Shown here piece by piece: positions 1-9,528 of a stretch of DNA of 64,000 nt. The DNA lies in the NCBI RefSeq assembly GCF_002094855.1, contig NZ_ARYN01000004.1, positions 186,001 to 250,000 of the forward strand, written 5' to 3'. Positions within the stretch are counted from its first letter, which is position 1; each line of letters starts with the position of its first letter. The stretch comes from Zunongwangia atlantica 22II14-10F7 (GTDB lineage Bacteria; Bacteroidota; Bacteroidia; Flavobacteriales; Flavobacteriaceae). The notes beneath the pieces were generated by a model. That model did no database searches, had not been told where the DNA came from, and saw only the letters and a list, made by a program, of their open reading frames with translations. Position numbers and translations under genes: made by a program.

Positions 1-423
1 TAGAATTTTTAAACCCAACCAATCTTCTTTCAAAGGTCTTGGCGCTAATGGATGAAGTACTGCCGCCTGATGGCTTAAACCGAAACAATTTTTCCTGGCC
101 ATAGCACAGGCCCAGGCGGTTACAGGTTCAAAATCGTTAATTACAAGGTCATATTCTTTTACTGGAATGCTTTTAATTTCGTTGTAAAGCCGTTTCATTC
201 GGTTTTTACGATAAGTGTTCCAAATATCTACTCCGCCTTTTTTTCCGAAGATAAAACTTAGTCCTTTTAGCTGATATTTTACATCGTAAGGAAGTTTTAG
301 ATCACCTTGTGTACCACTAACTAAAAGATCCAGGTGACCTTTTCTCTGTAAAATGGGGATAATTTCCAGAGCACGGCTAAGATGACCATTACCAGTTCCC
401 TGAATCGCATAAAGTATTTTCAT
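1..423 (-). CDS. Glycosyltransferase, GT28/MurG-like fold, 3' end cut by window
   Basis: Only the first 141 residues are inside the window; the gene runs on past position 1. The protein opens with MKILYAIQGTGNGHLSRA, a Rossmann-like strand followed by a Gly-rich GxGHLxRA loop typical of MurG/GT28-like and MJ1255-type glycosyltransferases. The N-terminal half of such enzymes binds the acceptor; the nucleotide-sugar site lies in the missing C-terminal half, so the donor sugar cannot be guessed. ATG at 421-423 is the only sensible start. No signal peptide is visible, so it probably acts at the cytoplasmic face of the membrane. The family call is fairly safe, the substrate unknown. Confidence 0.75.
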   Translation of the reverse strand, partial: MKILYAIQGTGNGHLSRALEIIPILQRKGHLDLLVSGTQGDLKLPYDVKYQLKGLSFIFGKKGGVDIWNTYRKNRMKRLYNEIKSIPVKEYDLVINDFEPVTAWACAMARKNCFGLSHQAAVLHPLAPRPLKEDWLGLKIL

Positions 424-718
424 TAATGCGAAATTCTAAAGAAATGGGTATAATTTTTTTCTTTCAGAATAAAAGGGGAAATCATCGCACTTAATCTTCT
501 TTGCACAAAAACCGCCACCAACAATTTCTGAAAACCATCTTTTAAATAGTTGTTTTTACCGGACTTAGTCTTAAAATTAGCTTTCTTAACCATAAGCTTA
601 TTCTTAAAGAATTTACAACTCTTAAAATTATATACTTATGATTTAAAGTAAGTTATGTGTTTTTTAAATAAGTGCAGATTTAAGGTTAAGAATGTTTGTT
701 TTCTTAAATGAATATGAA
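424..718. other. AT-rich intergenic spacer, no gene seen
   Basis: About 295 bases between the glycosyltransferase start and the dioxygenase stop, both on the minus strand. No open frame with coding character was seen on either strand and there is no clear stem with a T run. It should hold the promoter of the glycosyltransferase, but I could not pick a convincing -33/-7 pair. Confidence 0.5.
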
Positions 719-1546
719 CTAGTTGAGTTTTAAAGAGGTCATAGTTAAAGATCCACCAACTGCTTTATCATTAAAAAACTCCAATTCATCTTTGTCTTCC
801 TGTAGCGCTAAAGTGTACAGCAGCGGCAAATAATGATCTGATGTTGGTACGGCAAGATTTACCGCAGCCCCTAAATGATGATAATCCTGAAGAGAATTAT
901 GATCTTTAGTCAGGATAAGTTTCTTGATCTTATTATCGGCTTCCCTGGCCCAATCGAAGGCATGGTCGATTTTATTCATATTTGGCCAATCAATGCGACG
1001 AAGATTGTGTACAATATTACCACTTCCAATAATCAGAATTCCCTTTCTCCTAAGAACGGCGAGTTCTTTTGCAAGTTTATAATGTTCTTGCGGACTTTTA
1101 TAGGCGTCTAAACTTAGCTGAACAATTGGAATATCAGCCTGTGGATATAAATGGCGTATAACACTCCACGCGCCATGATCTAAACCCCATTGATGATCTA
1201 AATGAATACTTTCACTGGTAATTAAGTTGGAAGTAGCTTCGGCTAATTCAGGATTTCCTTTGGCCGGGTATTGAACATCAAATAATTCCTGCGGAAAACC
1301 TCCAAAATCGTGAATAGTTCTTGGCTGTGCCATAGCAGTTACAGCAGTTCCCCTTGTGATCCAGTGTGCTGAAATACATAAAATAGCATTAGGTTTGGGT
1401 AAGCTAGCGGCAATTTTACGCCAATTTGCTACAAACTCATTTTCCTCTATCGCATTCATTGGGCTACCGTGACCAAAGAACAAAGTTGGCATTTTAGGAG
1501 TGCTTTTAAAGCTGGTAGAAATGGTATGAAGATCGGATAAATTCAT
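719..1546 (-). CDS. ygiD: 4,5-DOPA-extradiol-dioxygenase-like protein (LigB family)
   Basis: Class III extradiol dioxygenase of the YgiD/plant DODA type, which opens catechol rings using a divalent metal; physiological substrate unknown in bacteria. The 275-residue length fits. The metal-ligand histidines are visible at H26 (in HGSPMN), H61 (in SAHW), H180 (in GSGNIVHN) and H238 (in TSDHYLP), with nearly the same spacing as reported for E. coli YgiD. The N-terminal 18 residues precede the core; MPTLFFGHGSPM at residue 19 is a possible alternative start. Cytoplasmic, no signal peptide. The downstream gap gives no strong terminator. It lies on the same strand as azoR but the azoR terminator separates them, so it is probably its own unit. 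Confidence 0.88.
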   Translation of the reverse strand: MNLSDLHTISTSFKSTPKMPTLFFGHGSPMNAIEENEFVANWRKIAASLPKPNAILCISAHWITRGTAVTAMAQPRTIHDFGGFPQELFDVQYPAKGNPELAEATSNLITSESIHLDHQWGLDHGAWSVIRHLYPQADIPIVQLSLDAYKSPQEHYKLAKELAVLRRKGILIIGSGNIVHNLRRIDWPNMNKIDHAFDWAREADNKIKKLILTKDHNSLQDYHHLGAAVNLAVPTSDHYLPLLYTLALQEDKDELEFFNDKAVGGSLTMTSLKLN

Positions 1547-1600
1547 AATTCGATAAATTTAAGTATTCTTTTTATTCCTGAAATAACAAGTGAGCAGTAT

Positions 1601-1634
1601 AAAAAAAGCCTTTCGGATAGCAACCGAAAGGCTT
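1601..1634 (-). terminator. Rho-independent terminator of azoR
   Basis: Perfect 11-bp stem (1606-1616 with 1624-1634) closing a 7-base loop, followed on the minus strand by seven T. It starts about 30 bases after the azoR stop. Confidence 0.9.
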
Positions 1635-1665
1635 ATGATAATTTTTCTTTTTCTTTCGGTGGTGA

Positions 1666-2268
1666 TTAAGCCAAAGATTCAGCTAATTGTTTTTCAGCTT
1701 TATCTAGTGCTCCATCACGTAATTCTGGTATAGCAATTCCTTCCACTCTAATCAATTCTACGTCTGTCATTCCTAGGAAACCAAATACTTTAATAAGGTA
1801 ATCTGAAACAAAATCGTAGGCTGGGTTTTCAGAATAAACTCCGCCAGAACTCATTGCGATATATACTTTCTTACCTGTTACCAAACCTTGTGGTCCTTCT
1901 TCGGTATATTTAAAAGTAGTTCCTGTTTTGGCAAGATGACCGATCCAGGCTTTTAATTGAGAAGGTATACCGAAATTATATAAAGGTGCTCCAATTACAA
2001 GAATATCAGCATCAAATAATTCCTGAATAACTTCTTCCTGAATAGCAATCGCTTCTTTTTGAGCATCTGTTCTATTTTCTTCAGGAGTGATAATCGCCTG
2101 CCATTTATCTTCTGAAATGTGTGGAAAATCTTCGACTACGAGGTTTCTTTCTACAACTTCACTTTCGGGGTATTCATTCTTTAACTGATCTAAAATTTTA
2201 TTTCCTAATGCAAGGCTATAAGAATTTTGGCCGTTTAAAGTTGAAATTACATGAAGTATCTTTTTCAT
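1666..2268 (-). CDS. azoR: FMN-dependent NADH-azoreductase
   Basis: Flavodoxin-like NAD(P)H oxidoreductase (AzoR/NQO family) that reduces quinones, azo dyes and related electrophiles by two electrons using FMN. The 200-residue length matches AzoR. Visible motifs are the N-terminal strand MKKILHVIST followed by a phosphate-binding loop, the FMN loop PLYNFGIPSQLKAWI near residues 104-118, and SSGGVY near 148. Cytoplasmic, usually a homodimer. The AraC-type gene lies 104 bases upstream on the same strand. The 16-bp perfect palindrome at 2289-2304 overlaps its likely -7 box and suggests control by a dimeric repressor of quinone/electrophile-sensing type; the repressor itself is not recognised here. 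Confidence 0.93.
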   Translation of the reverse strand: MKKILHVISTLNGQNSYSLALGNKILDQLKNEYPESEVVERNLVVEDFPHISEDKWQAIITPEENRTDAQKEAIAIQEEVIQELFDADILVIGAPLYNFGIPSQLKAWIGHLAKTGTTFKYTEEGPQGLVTGKKVYIAMSSGGVYSENPAYDFVSDYLIKVFGFLGMTDVELIRVEGIAIPELRDGALDKAEKQLAESLA

Positions 2269-2288
2269 AATATTTATTTTTACATGAC

Positions 2289-2304
2289 ATTTGTATATAC
2301 AAAT
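2289..2304. promoter_or_regulatory. Perfect 16-bp palindrome, candidate operator of azoR
   Basis: ATTTGTATATACAAAT reads the same on both strands and lies 20 bases upstream of the azoR start codon. Its end overlaps the TATATTTG box at 2300-2307, so a bound dimer would block RNA polymerase. No -33 TTTG was found at the usual distance. The operator role is inferred. Confidence 0.5.
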
Positions 2305-2307
2305 ATA
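2300..2307 (-). promoter_or_regulatory. Candidate -7 box TATATTTG for azoR
   Basis: Fits the Bacteroidota consensus TAnnTTTG on the minus strand about 32 bases before the azoR ATG. A matching -33 element is not clear, so the call rests on the -7 match and its position. Confidence 0.4.
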
Positions 2308-2372
2308 AACACAAAAAGACTATGAATATTAGTACTTCCATAGATGTTACTACTAACATTTAGTTTAGTAGC

Positions 2373-2912
2373 TTAGACATCCTGCTCCATAAAATTTTCT
2401 CTAAATTCTTGTGGTGTGGTATTAAATACTCTGTATAAAGCATTTTCGAAGTCATTAAAGTCGCTAAATCCACAGGCTTCAGCCAAACATTTAAGATCAC
2501 AATCTTCATACTCGGGAATATTAATCATTTCTTTAACCTCTAATACTCTTAAATCGTCAAGATATTGATTAAATGTTTTGTGTTTAGCTTCGTGAATAAT
2601 AAAATCTAATTCCTTCGCAGTAAGCATTAAATGTTTGCTTATTTCATCGATTCTTAGGTTTTTAATTAAATAAAATTTCTCCCTCTGCATAATTTTATCC
2701 AAAAGTCTGGAATACTCGATAGCGGTATTGGCATCGATATAATTGCGTTGTGATGGATCATTTTCATTTTCAGAAAGAACTCCACTATTACAAACCATTA
2801 TTAAAAAAAGTGGAAACAAAATAAAGAAAACGAGGGTTGGCCCAGAAATAGCGAATATTCCCAAACTGAGTATTAAAACGAAGCCAACGATGTAAGACAC
2901 GAACAAACTCAT
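2373..2912 (-). CDS. Small membrane-tethered AraC-type helix-turn-helix protein
   Basis: The 179-residue protein has two hydrophobic helices in its first about 42 residues and then a soluble C-terminal part. Residues about 85-175 look like the double helix-turn-helix of AraC/XylS regulators: first HTH around RIDEISKHLMLTAKELD, second around DLKCLAEACGFSDFNDFENAL, then the family's typical end FNTTPQEFRE. There is no recognisable sensor or sugar-binding domain. It would act as a DNA-binding protein fixed to the inner membrane. It lies directly upstream of azoR on the same strand, which makes azoR a possible target. AraC homology is good; the membrane topology is read from hydrophobicity only. 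Confidence 0.75.
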   Translation of the reverse strand: MSLFVSYIVGFVLILSLGIFAISGPTLVFFILFPLFLIMVCNSGVLSENENDPSQRNYIDANTAIEYSRLLDKIMQREKFYLIKNLRIDEISKHLMLTAKELDFIIHEAKHKTFNQYLDDLRVLEVKEMINIPEYEDCDLKCLAEACGFSDFNDFENALYRVFNTTPQEFRENFMEQDV

Positions 2913-3134
2913 AAATGCGATTGTTTTTATCTAAAGCCTTCGTTAATAGTAGGGTGTAAAAACGCTACGGCTAAAAAATTAATTATATTTTATATTCTAA
3001 GTATTTGTAAATAGATATAGCAATTGTAATGCCATAACTTGGTTTTGTTTAATATTTATCGATATTTTATTAACACAAAAAGTAATTTGAATATAAATAG
3101 TTCTAAGAGTAGAAAATAAAATCAAAACATAAAT

Positions 3135-5495
3135 TTACCGAATAAGGCTAAAATGTCCTTTTTGCTCACTTTCTTGCCCAATTAATGCTTTAAACCAGTA
3201 ATCATCTTCTGGCATAGGTTTCCCATTGTATGAGCCATCCCAATGTTCGTCCCCTTGTAATTTTCTTAATAATGTACCATATCGATCATAAATATAGGTC
3301 TGTACTTCGTTATCTATTATACCTAGTGGTTGCCAGAAATCATTCATACCATCGCTATTAGGAGAGAAATATTTAGGAAAACCTATAAGAGCAATTTGTT
3401 CGTTAACGATCCCGCAGCCATTAATTTCGGTTATTTTAATTTGATGTATACCTGGGGAAATATTATAAAAGTATCCATTTGATTGATCAGTCATATCATC
3501 TAAGCTAAATGTATAGCCAGATTCATTTGCGGTTTCAAAAAAGATATTATAAGAGCCATCATTATTAAGTGCTGTTGAATACTCATATGAAATGGTTTCA
3601 GTTCTATCTAAGAAGCTAATAATAATTTCTGAAGTTAAAACTTCGCAATTTTCATTAGAAATATGATAAGTATAAGTCCCCTCTTCGTTGGTTTGAGGAT
3701 CAAAAATACCATTTGGTAAACTAGGCTCCCAATAACCATTGGAGTCTGGATTTCCCTCTAAGTAATCTACCAATCTAAATGCTTCTTCATATTGACATAT
3801 AGAGATATTAGTATCTAAACCAGGTTCTGGCTGGGGCTCAAAATTAATTTCAATAATAGCGGTTTGGCTAATACAATAATTATTTACTGTATAAGCGTAA
3901 ATGCCTTCAGAATCTAAGGATGGATCAAAGACAGAGGAGTTAGAAGCTAAATTTGGGCTCCATGTACCACCACGCTGCGCATCCTTTCCCAAATAATTAA
4001 ATAGATCAATAGCGTTACCTTCCTGGCATAAATTAATGCTTGCATCATTACCTGCGCTTAGTGTAAATGCTTCCTGGAAGTCGTAAATTCCATTGTTGTC
4101 TTCATCTAATGGAGTTGTATAGCCAGTTGTTTCATTTATAATTAAACCATCTTCATCTACAGTATCTGGAGAATTTCCTAATGTTCCGTTGTCATCATCA
4201 TCATTAAAACCAGCTTCGAGAACATCATAACAACCATCATTATCACTGTCCAGATCTCGCTTATCTGGACTACCGTCATTATCTGAGTCACGATCAAGAA
4301 TACCATTATCTTCAATGATATCTGGTATTCCATCATTATCATCGTCCAGATCTATATCATCTGGAATACCATCATTGTCAAAATCTGGTAAACAGTTAGA
4401 TTCAATTTCCTGTCTTGTACTACATTCAGAAGGATTATTCAATATTTCAACGTCATCATAAACTCTGTTATTAGCCAATAAATTACATATAGCTGAACAA
4501 TCTGTTAATTCCTGATTATTAGAAACTATTAATCCAAGATTTCCAAAGTTATTACTTACTGCATTTAAGTTTTCTAGCCCCGTTAGTGCGGCCAATCTGT
4601 TATTATTTTGAATTATAAGAGCTCTATCTATTTTTTCCAAGTTATAGAATCCACTTATCTCTGGTAGTTCTGGATTTCCCGTAATTACCATATTGCCATA
4701 AACACGTTGTAAATTATTAAATCCTGTAAAAACAGTTAATTCAAGCGATTCTGTAATTTCAAAATCACCTCCGCCTAAACTGCCAATGCTTTCTAATTTA
4801 TTAAAACCTTCTATTTCATTAATACCAGTTCTATTTATAAATAGATCATTCCCAATGTATTTTAATTCTGAAAATAAGCCAATTCCATGTGGATAATCCC
4901 TAATAACCAGGCTACCTTTTATATATTCTACTTTATTGAAGGCCTGGTAAATCCTTAATGCCAAACCTAAATCATCCATTATAAGACTTTCTTCAACAAA
5001 TTTTAAATTTTGAAAGGCATCAAGGGACATCCCAAGATTGTTTAAATCTATTGTGTTTACTTTTTCAAGTTTATTGAAACCGTCAAAATAGCCACTTATT
5101 CTATCTATATTGATATTACTTACCTCGGTCAATTCGTTAAATGAATTGACATGTCTAAGTAAATTGTTGTTGATAATATTAAGATCACCATTAATTTTAG
5201 AAATTGAAAGCTCTGTGGTTAGATCTTCAATATTGGTATTGCTAATTGTAAGGTCTCCTTTAATCTCTTCTATATTTTGAAGCGGAGTTAAATCGGTAAC
5301 TAAGCTGGAGATACTAAGATTAGCATTTATAATTGTACAATTAGGGTAATTATTTTGAAACTGGATCAATTCACTTTGCGAATTAATCGTAACATTACCA
5401 ATTGGGCATTGTGCTTCTAAATTTATACTAAAAAGTAGTATACCTAATGTAAAGATAACTGGCTTGAAAAGTTGGTTGAAATTACTCTTTTTCAT
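3135..5495 (-). CDS. T9SS type B secreted protein with L-domain-like and TSP3-like repeats
   Basis: 786 residues. A signal peptide covers about residues 1-28 and ends at LEAQ. Residues about 55-345 form roughly ten units with a pattern like IxGDLxIxN...LxxFxxL, resembling receptor L-domains or a right-handed leucine-rich coil. Residues about 370-440 are Asp-rich, with repeated DxDNDGIPD-type blocks, as in calcium-binding thrombospondin type 3 repeats. Two related segments ([14 protein letters not shown] and [14 protein letters not shown]) follow near 475 and 555. The last 80 residues ([22 protein letters not shown]) are the gliding-motility-associated C-terminal domain, which directs export through the type IX system. 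It is probably surface-bound and may bind glycans or proteins, but the ligand is unknown. Confidence 0.85.
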   Translation of the reverse strand: MKKSNFNQLFKPVIFTLGILLFSINLEAQCPIGNVTINSQSELIQFQNNYPNCTIINANLSISSLVTDLTPLQNIEEIKGDLTISNTNIEDLTTELSISKINGDLNIINNNLLRHVNSFNELTEVSNINIDRISGYFDGFNKLEKVNTIDLNNLGMSLDAFQNLKFVEESLIMDDLGLALRIYQAFNKVEYIKGSLVIRDYPHGIGLFSELKYIGNDLFINRTGINEIEGFNKLESIGSLGGGDFEITESLELTVFTGFNNLQRVYGNMVITGNPELPEISGFYNLEKIDRALIIQNNNRLAALTGLENLNAVSNNFGNLGLIVSNNQELTDCSAICNLLANNRVYDDVEILNNPSECSTRQEIESNCLPDFDNDGIPDDIDLDDDNDGIPDIIEDNGILDRDSDNDGSPDKRDLDSDNDGCYDVLEAGFNDDDDNGTLGNSPDTVDEDGLIINETTGYTTPLDEDNNGIYDFQEAFTLSAGNDASINLCQEGNAIDLFNYLGKDAQRGGTWSPNLASNSSVFDPSLDSEGIYAYTVNNYCISQTAIIEINFEPQPEPGLDTNISICQYEEAFRLVDYLEGNPDSNGYWEPSLPNGIFDPQTNEEGTYTYHISNENCEVLTSEIIISFLDRTETISYEYSTALNNDGSYNIFFETANESGYTFSLDDMTDQSNGYFYNISPGIHQIKITEINGCGIVNEQIALIGFPKYFSPNSDGMNDFWQPLGIIDNEVQTYIYDRYGTLLRKLQGDEHWDGSYNGKPMPEDDYWFKALIGQESEQKGHFSLIR

Positions 5496-5841
5496 CTTTA
5501 AATCAGTCTTGAAGACTCAAAATAGAACGATTTACCAGCCATTGGTAGCTATTTAAAAATAACTCTTTAAAATAGATATTTTTAACTGCTTTTTTAGTGG
5601 TTTTAGAATATTCTATTTGTCTAAAAACGGAACTACTGAATAATAAAAAGTACCTAATCAAGATAAAATTTCTCATGCCAGATCATGTAATTTGAGATTG
5701 TCCAAAATTAACTTTTAGGTATAAAAAATCAAGAATATCGACGAATTTTTTTATGCTTTTTTTAACACTAGTGTTAACTAAAAAAAATCCGAACTAAACA
5801 TTAGTTCGGATTTTTAGAAATATATAATTTAGAATTTCAGT
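5496..5841. other. Intergenic region with terminator and two small dyads
   Basis: About 346 bases between the start of the T9SS gene and the pgl stop, both on the minus strand. It holds the pgl terminator (5783-5815) and a 13-bp dyad AGTCTTGAAGACT at 5505-5517 just before the T9SS start codon. A looser dyad TACCA-N5-TGGTA lies near 5532-5546. No coding frame was seen. The promoter of the T9SS gene must lie here. Confidence 0.5.
5783..5815 (-). terminator. Terminator of the pentose phosphate operon
   Basis: A 15-bp stem around the core ATCCGAACTAA pairs 5783-5797 with 5801-5815 over a 3-base loop. Both outer sides are A/T runs, so it could stop transcription from either side. It lies about 27 bases after the pgl stop. 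Confidence 0.9.
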
Positions 5842-6552
5842 CTAAATCCTTGCAGCAGCTTCTTTATCTACATACCACATTAATTCTCCAGCAGGATCTA
5901 TAATTTGAGAAGGATATTTTTCGATATTCTTTTCTCCTTTAATAACTTCAAAAAGAGCATCTGCTTTTTTAGCTCCAAAAGCTATAAATGCGACGCTTTT
6001 AGCCGAATTAATTAATGGTGCCGTTAAGGTTATCCTGTACATATCCTGTGGCTTTAAAAAATAAGCATCTACTTTTTTATCTTTTTCATAGATTACTTTT
6101 TCACCAGGAAATAAAGACGCCGTATGCCCATCATCTCCCATACCTAAAAAGATAAGATCGAAGGTTTTACCATCTTCTAAAACTTCATCCAAAATTGCCG
6201 AATATTCCTTAGCATATTCTTCTGCAGAAACACCGTCTTTATACATTGGGAAGATTTGCTCTTTTGGAATACTTACTTTATCAAGAAAATCTTTAAAGGC
6301 ATTTCCCGCATTGCTACGATCATCTTCAATAGGAACCCATCTTTCATCACACCAAAAAACAAAAAGTTTATCCCATGCAACCTGTTCTTTAAATTCTGTA
6401 GTCAACAAATCATACATTCCGGCAGGTGAAGACCCTCCGGTTAATGCAACGGTAAATTTGCCATGCTCCTCTACAGCTAAATTTGCACGTTCTACAAAAT
6501 GCTGAGCAGCAGCACGACTTGCTTCTTCTTTAGTTTGATAGATATTTAGCAT
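5842..6552 (-). CDS. pgl: 6-phosphogluconolactonase
   Basis: Hydrolyses 6-phosphogluconolactone to 6-phosphogluconate, the second step of the oxidative pentose phosphate pathway. 236 residues from the chosen start. It belongs to the NagB/DevB-type lactonases: [17 protein letters not shown] binds phosphate, FWCDERWVP and [15 protein letters not shown] hold the active-site residues. I chose ATG at 6550-6552 because a longer frame to 6597 only adds a basic stretch lying inside the zwf coding end. With this start, pgl overlaps the zwf stop in the string ATGCTAA, a typical coupled-translation junction. Last gene of rpiB-gnd-zwf-pgl. Cytoplasmic. Confidence 0.95.
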   Translation of the reverse strand: MLNIYQTKEEASRAAAQHFVERANLAVEEHGKFTVALTGGSSPAGMYDLLTTEFKEQVAWDKLFVFWCDERWVPIEDDRSNAGNAFKDFLDKVSIPKEQIFPMYKDGVSAEEYAKEYSAILDEVLEDGKTFDLIFLGMGDDGHTASLFPGEKVIYEKDKKVDAYFLKPQDMYRITLTAPLINSAKSVAFIAFGAKKADALFEVIKGEKNIEKYPSQIIDPAGELMWYVDKEAAARI

Positions 6553-8072
6553 TCTTCTTGTTTCTTTTCTTTTTTTCCACGTACGTTTATAGACCAAACA
6601 TGACCTTGCTGTGCGATAAGTGCCTCTGCACTTTCTGGTCCGTAACTTCCTGCCTGATAATTAGGGAAATTAATTGAATCCCTGCTATCCCAAGCTTCCT
6701 GAACGGTTTTAATTACATCCCATGCTTCTTCAACCTGGTCTGATCGCATAAATAAGGTAGTATCTCCTAACATAGCGTCAAGCAATAAAGTTTCGTAAGC
6801 TTCTGGGGTATGCGTTGAACAGCTGTCATAATCGAATACCATTTCAGACGGATTCAGGTTCATTTCTAAACCTGGTTTTTTCGTCATAAAACGTAATCTT
6901 ATATCCATTTGAGGTTGCAAGTTAATAGTAAGCTTATTCGGCATTATATTATTAGACTGCTCACCAGGAAATGCTGCGTGAGGTACAGGTCTAAATTGAA
7001 TCGTAATCGAAGAGCTCTTTTCCTGCATACGTTTACCGGTTCTAAGGTAAAACGGCACATTTTGCCAACGCCAGTTATCAATGAAGAATTTTATAGCGGC
7101 ATAAGTTTCTGTACTAGAATTTTCACTTACACCCTTCTCTTCACGATATCCAGGTACTTTTTCTCCTTCTACCCAACCTTCGCTATATTGGCCACGAACT
7201 GCATTTTTGCTAACTTCATCTGGTTTAATTCTACGTATGGCACGTAAAACTTCAACTTTACGATTTCTAATTTCTTCAGCATCTGCAGAGATTGGTGCTT
7301 CCATTGCCACCATACAAAGAATTTGTAAAAGGTGATTCTGGATCATATCACGAAGTGCACCAGAGCCTTCATAGTAACCACCGCGAGTACCAACTCCAAC
7401 TTTTTCAGCAACAGTAATTTGTACGTAATCGATATAATTTCGGTTCCAAAGTGGTTCGAATAGCGCATTTCCAAAACGGAATGCAAGTATATTCTGAACG
7501 GTTTCTTTACCTAAATAGTGATCGATTCTAAAAATTTGCTTCTCATCAAAAGTTCTTTGAAGCAATTTATTTAATTCAATTGAAGATTCCAGATCGTAAC
7601 CAAATGGTTTTTCGATTACCAGGCGATCTTTTTCAAGTTCTTCAACTAAATTCTGACTTTTTAAATTAGCCGTAATATCATCGATAAATTTAGGTGATAC
7701 CGATAGATAAAATAATCTATTAGCACGTTCTCCCCATTCTTTATCAAGAGTCGTTAATTTTGAGTGTAAATCCTGGTAGGATTTCTCGTTGGTAATATCA
7801 GATTTAAAATAATGTATCGATTCTTCGAATTTCTTCCAAACTTTTGCATCTGGATCACGACGAGAAAATTCTTTTAATTTTTTATATAAATCCTTTCTAT
7901 ACGAAGCATCATCAAAATCTGATCTTCCTAATCCAAAAATGGCAAAATTATCTGCCATTCTATCATCTATATAAAGATTATAAAACGCAGGGATTAATTT
8001 ACGGCTGGCAAGATCTCCTGTTCCACCAAATATAACAATGATCGTTGGGGCCGCTTTCTTTTCTGTCTTCAT
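6546..8072 (-). CDS. zwf: Glucose-6-phosphate dehydrogenase
   Basis: Oxidises glucose-6-phosphate to the lactone and makes NADPH, the entry step of the oxidative pentose phosphate pathway. The length of 508 residues is usual. The nucleotide-binding loop [13 protein letters not shown] lies at residues about 14-26; the substrate and catalytic motif RIDHYLGKE lies near residue 184, with EKPFGYDL before it. It starts 23 bases after the gnd stop and overlaps pgl by 7 bases, so the four genes should be on one message. NADP preference is expected in the family but cannot be proved from the motif alone. Confidence 0.97.
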   Translation of the reverse strand: MKTEKKAAPTIIVIFGGTGDLASRKLIPAFYNLYIDDRMADNFAIFGLGRSDFDDASYRKDLYKKLKEFSRRDPDAKVWKKFEESIHYFKSDITNEKSYQDLHSKLTTLDKEWGERANRLFYLSVSPKFIDDITANLKSQNLVEELEKDRLVIEKPFGYDLESSIELNKLLQRTFDEKQIFRIDHYLGKETVQNILAFRFGNALFEPLWNRNYIDYVQITVAEKVGVGTRGGYYEGSGALRDMIQNHLLQILCMVAMEAPISADAEEIRNRKVEVLRAIRRIKPDEVSKNAVRGQYSEGWVEGEKVPGYREEKGVSENSSTETYAAIKFFIDNWRWQNVPFYLRTGKRMQEKSSSITIQFRPVPHAAFPGEQSNNIMPNKLTINLQPQMDIRLRFMTKKPGLEMNLNPSEMVFDYDSCSTHTPEAYETLLLDAMLGDTTLFMRSDQVEEAWDVIKTVQEAWDSRDSINFPNYQAGSYGPESAEALIAQQGHVWSINVRGKKEKKQEEC

Positions 8073-8095
8073 TTTAATTTTAAATTAATTGAGGC

Positions 8096-9502
8096 TTAAT
8101 TCCATTCAGTATGAAAAACACCCTCCTTATCGGTACGCTCATATTTATGCGCTCCAAAGAAATCTCTTTGTGCCTGGATAAGGTTTGTTGGTAAAATTTC
8201 ACTTCTGTAAGAATCAAAATAAGAAACTGTAGAAGTAAACACTGATGCTGGGATTCCTTTGTCGATAAAGGTTTTAACCACCTTACGTGCCGCAGCTTGT
8301 TTTTCTTCTAAAGATTTCCCTAAAGTTTCGTCTAATAAAAGGTTAGGTAATTCTGGAGATTTACTATAAGCTTGTCTAAAATCTTCTAAACAGGCCGCTC
8401 TAATAATACAACCACCTCGCCAGATCTTAGCAACTTCTTCAAGATTTAATCCATAATCATACTCTTTAGAGGCGATAGTTAGTTGCGCTAATCCCTGAGC
8501 ATAAATATTAATCATGGCAAAATAAAAGGCATCAGTTAATTCAGCAAAAATTTCTTCTTCTGAAGTTTCTGAAACATCTGTCCATTTTAAACTTTTTGAA
8601 GCCTGTACGCGCTCTTCTTTATATTTTGAAATATCTCTCATTTCTACCGCAGCATTAATTGCCGGGATTGGCGCCTGGATGTCCATCGCATTTTGTGATG
8701 TCCACTTACCAGTTCCTTTAGCTTTTGCAGCGTCTGAGATATAATTTAGTAAAATACCTTTACCAGTAACTTCGTCTTCCTTTTTAAGGATTCCGGCAGT
8801 AATTTCAACTAAGAAAGAAGCTAATTCTGAATTATTCCATTTTTCGAATAATTGCTGAATTTTAGCATCTTCTACCCCGTATCCTCTTTTTAGCAGATCA
8901 TAAACTTCAGCAATAAGTTGCATAATTGCATACTCGATACCATTATGAACCATTTTCACATAGTTTCCAGCAGATCCTTTTCCAAGATAAGTTACACAAG
9001 GTTCGTCATTTACTTTTGCAGCTACAGCTTCAAAAATTGGGCGAAGTCTTTCGTATGCTTCAGCATTACCGCCCGGCATCATACTTGGGCCAAAACGAGC
9101 TCCTTTTTCACCACCAGAGATTCCCATTCCGAAGAAATGAATTCCTTTTTCGGCAAGTTCATCCACACGACGGTTGGTATCTGGGAAATAAGAATTACCA
9201 CCATCTACCAAGACATCACCTTCCTCTAAATAAGGTAAAAGCGATGCGATAGCCGAATCTACAGGTTTACCCGCAGGAACCAGTAACATAATTGCTCTTG
9301 GTTTACGAATTAGTCCGCAAAATTCTTCGGCAGAAGTTGTTCCTTTTATAGTGTGCTCTTCTGAAGCTTCTTTTTCCAGAGATGCAGCTTTTTCGGGGTC
9401 TAGATCCAGCCCGGCTACAGAAAATTTATGGTCGGCCATGTTAAGCAACAGGTTTCTACCCATTACTCCAAGTCCAACAATTCCAAAATCGAATTCTTTC
9501 AT
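8096..9502 (-). CDS. gnd: 6-phosphogluconate dehydrogenase, decarboxylating
   Basis: Converts 6-phosphogluconate to ribulose-5-phosphate, CO2 and NADPH. At 468 residues it has the same length as E. coli Gnd. Visible are the Rossmann motif GIVGLGVMGRNLLLNMADH at the N-terminus, GMGISGGEKGARFGPSMMPGG around residues 124-145, and the catalytic region YVKMVHNGIEYA near 181-192. It lies between rpiB (26 bases before) and zwf (23 bases after), which is the second part of an unbroken pathway operon. Homodimeric and cytoplasmic in the family. Confidence 0.97.
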   Translation of the reverse strand: MKEFDFGIVGLGVMGRNLLLNMADHKFSVAGLDLDPEKAASLEKEASEEHTIKGTTSAEEFCGLIRKPRAIMLLVPAGKPVDSAIASLLPYLEEGDVLVDGGNSYFPDTNRRVDELAEKGIHFFGMGISGGEKGARFGPSMMPGGNAEAYERLRPIFEAVAAKVNDEPCVTYLGKGSAGNYVKMVHNGIEYAIMQLIAEVYDLLKRGYGVEDAKIQQLFEKWNNSELASFLVEITAGILKKEDEVTGKGILLNYISDAAKAKGTGKWTSQNAMDIQAPIPAINAAVEMRDISKYKEERVQASKSLKWTDVSETSEEEIFAELTDAFYFAMINIYAQGLAQLTIASKEYDYGLNLEEVAKIWRGGCIIRAACLEDFRQAYSKSPELPNLLLDETLGKSLEEKQAAARKVVKTFIDKGIPASVFTSTVSYFDSYRSEILPTNLIQAQRDFFGAHKYERTDKEGVFHTEWN

Positions 9503-9528
9503 GATTCAGTTTTAGGTTCTTAACTATT

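Noticed and set aside
875-1111. 78-residue plus-strand open frame
   Set aside because: Shadow of the YgiD gene on the other strand, no RBS or family pattern.
6553-6597. Longer pgl start
   Set aside because: It adds a basic stretch that overlaps the zwf end; the ATG at 6552 begins right at the conserved fold.
6909-7247. 112-residue plus-strand open frame
   Set aside because: Antisense to zwf; composition reflects the opposite strand.
8918-9252. Two overlapping plus-strand frames
   Set aside because: Antisense to gnd, and they overlap each other in different frames.
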